A program made the translations under genes and the position numbers. Below are positions 14,562-15,338 of a stretch of DNA of 15,338 bases, piece after piece. The DNA lies in contig JALNWS010000095.1 of NCBI GenBank assembly GCA_023230755.1, forward strand, positions 1 to 15,338. Reading direction: 5' to 3'. How positions within the stretch are numbered: position 1 is the stretch's first letter; every line of letters begins with the position of its first letter. A model generated the notes under the pieces. It was given only the letters and a program-made list of their open reading frames with translations, was not told the origin of the DNA and made no database searches. Source of the DNA: Azoarcus sp. (lineage in GTDB: Bacteria; Pseudomonadota; Gammaproteobacteria; Burkholderiales; Rhodocyclaceae).

Positions 14562-15338
14562 TTACTGCATGTGCGAGAACACGATCTGTCCGTTCTCGAT
14601 GTCGGCCCGGATGCGATCTTCGGCACCGAACCTTCCTTCCAGAATGGCCCTGGACAAAGGGTTCTCGATCCGTTCCTGGATCGCCCGCTTGAGCGGCCGC
14701 GCACCGAACACCGGATCGAATCCGGCCGAGGCAATGTCGGCCAGTGCCGCATCGCTGACCTCGAGCTTCATCTCCAGACGCGCCAGGCGTTTTTCGAGAT
14801 ACTGCAACTGGATCTTCGCAATACCGGCGATGTTCTTCTCGTCGAGCGAGTGGAAGACCACGACCTCATCGATACGGTTGATGAACTCGGGACGGAAGAA
14901 GGTCTTCACCTCAGCCATCACCGCCAGCTTGACCACACCGTAATCGCTGCCAGCCATCTGCTGGATCATCTGGCTTCCAAGATTGGACGTCATCACGATC
15001 ACGGTGTTCTTGAAGTCCACCGTGCGTCCCTGACCATCGGTCATGCGGCCATCGTCGAGCACCTGCAGCAGCACGTTGAACACGTCCGGATGCGCCTTCT
15101 CGACCTCGTCGAACAGGATCACGCTATAAGGTTTGCGCCGCACCTGCTCGGTCAGATAACCGCCTTCCTCGTAGCCGACGTATCCCGGCGGAGCGCCAAT
15201 CAGACGCGCCACCGAGTGCTTCTCCATGAACTCGCTCATGTCGATCCGGATCAGATGCTCCTCGGAATCGAACAGGAACTCGGCCAGCGTCTTGCACAGC
15301 TCGGTCTTGCCCACCCCGGTCGGCCCCAGGAACAGGAA
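14562..15338 (-). CDS. clpB: Chaperone ClpB, C-terminal part (5' end beyond right edge)
   Basis: ClpB is the hexameric AAA+ disaggregase that works with DnaK. The last 258 residues are present, starting inside the second nucleotide-binding domain at its Walker A motif (GPTGVGKT). Next come the pore-loop region GAPPGYVGYEEGG, Walker B VILFDEVEKAH, NVLLQVLDDGRMTDGQGRTV, sensor-1 MTSNLGS, the arginine-finger segment FRPEFINRIDE and sensor-2 GARPLKRAI. The D2 small domain ends the protein at SHMQ. The LDDGRMTDGQGRTVDFKN form fits ClpB, and no ClpP-binding (IGF/IGL-type) loop is seen, against ClpA or ClpC. The codons read through to the window edge without a break. The promoter, probably heat-shock controlled, is outside. 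Confidence 0.96.
   Translation of the reverse strand, partial: FLFLGPTGVGKTELCKTLAEFLFDSEEHLIRIDMSEFMEKHSVARLIGAPPGYVGYEEGGYLTEQVRRKPYSVILFDEVEKAHPDVFNVLLQVLDDGRMTDGQGRTVDFKNTVIVMTSNLGSQMIQQMAGSDYGVVKLAVMAEVKTFFRPEFINRIDEVVVFHSLDEKNIAGIAKIQLQYLEKRLARLEMKLEVSDAALADIASAGFDPVFGARPLKRAIQERIENPLSRAILEGRFGAEDRIRADIENGQIVFSHMQ

Overview
This window is a housekeeping stretch of a high-GC proteobacterial chromosome, most likely a betaproteobacterium of the Azoarcus/Thauera/Rhodocyclales type. That placement rests on the flavour of IF2, ScpA and the 400-residue TrpRS and on high-GC codon use; it is inferred from memory, not from a search. Thirteen protein genes fill it almost completely. Twelve are on the minus strand and one, the c-di-GMP enzyme, is on the plus strand. 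I see no tRNA, rRNA, insertion sequence, prophage or CRISPR array, and no gene-free stretch longer than about 250 bases.

Right to left on the minus strand, the layout starts with the 3' part of clpB (14562-15338), which enters from the right edge. A perfect hairpin at 14472-14517 separates it from the convergent plus-strand gene 11194-14472, a membrane MASE1-CHASE-PAS-GGDEF-EAL protein that looks able both to make and to degrade c-di-GMP. A 69-bp divergent gap (11125-11193) leads to a tightly packed minus-strand run: an alpha/beta hydrolase, a PHP-domain exonuclease (rnm/yciV-like), yciO, a site-2-protease-like M50 membrane protease, trpS, scpA, scpB and rluB. Neighbours overlap or lie within about 45 bases of each other, so they could be one transcript. 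The run joins rRNA maturation (Rnm, RluB), tRNA charging (TrpRS) and chromosome condensation (ScpAB, the partners of SMC).

A 250-bp leader (4129-4378) then precedes the classical rimP-nusA-infB operon of ribosome maturation, transcription elongation/termination and translation initiation. infB runs off the left edge. The leader has a recognisable sigma-70-type promoter, a stable 5' hairpin and a textbook intrinsic terminator ending only about 20 bases before the rimP start. The only promoter I can recognise lies upstream of that terminator, so readthrough must be conditional. This transcription-attenuation architecture is the best regulatory candidate in the window.

No new multi-gene system is evident. 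Beyond the leader, the points worth checking are a four-cysteine [4Fe-4S]-type motif in TrpRS, possible leaderless starts at the divergent gap, a probable TTG start for rluB inside scpB, and a Thr-for-Asn change in the IF2 G4 motif.
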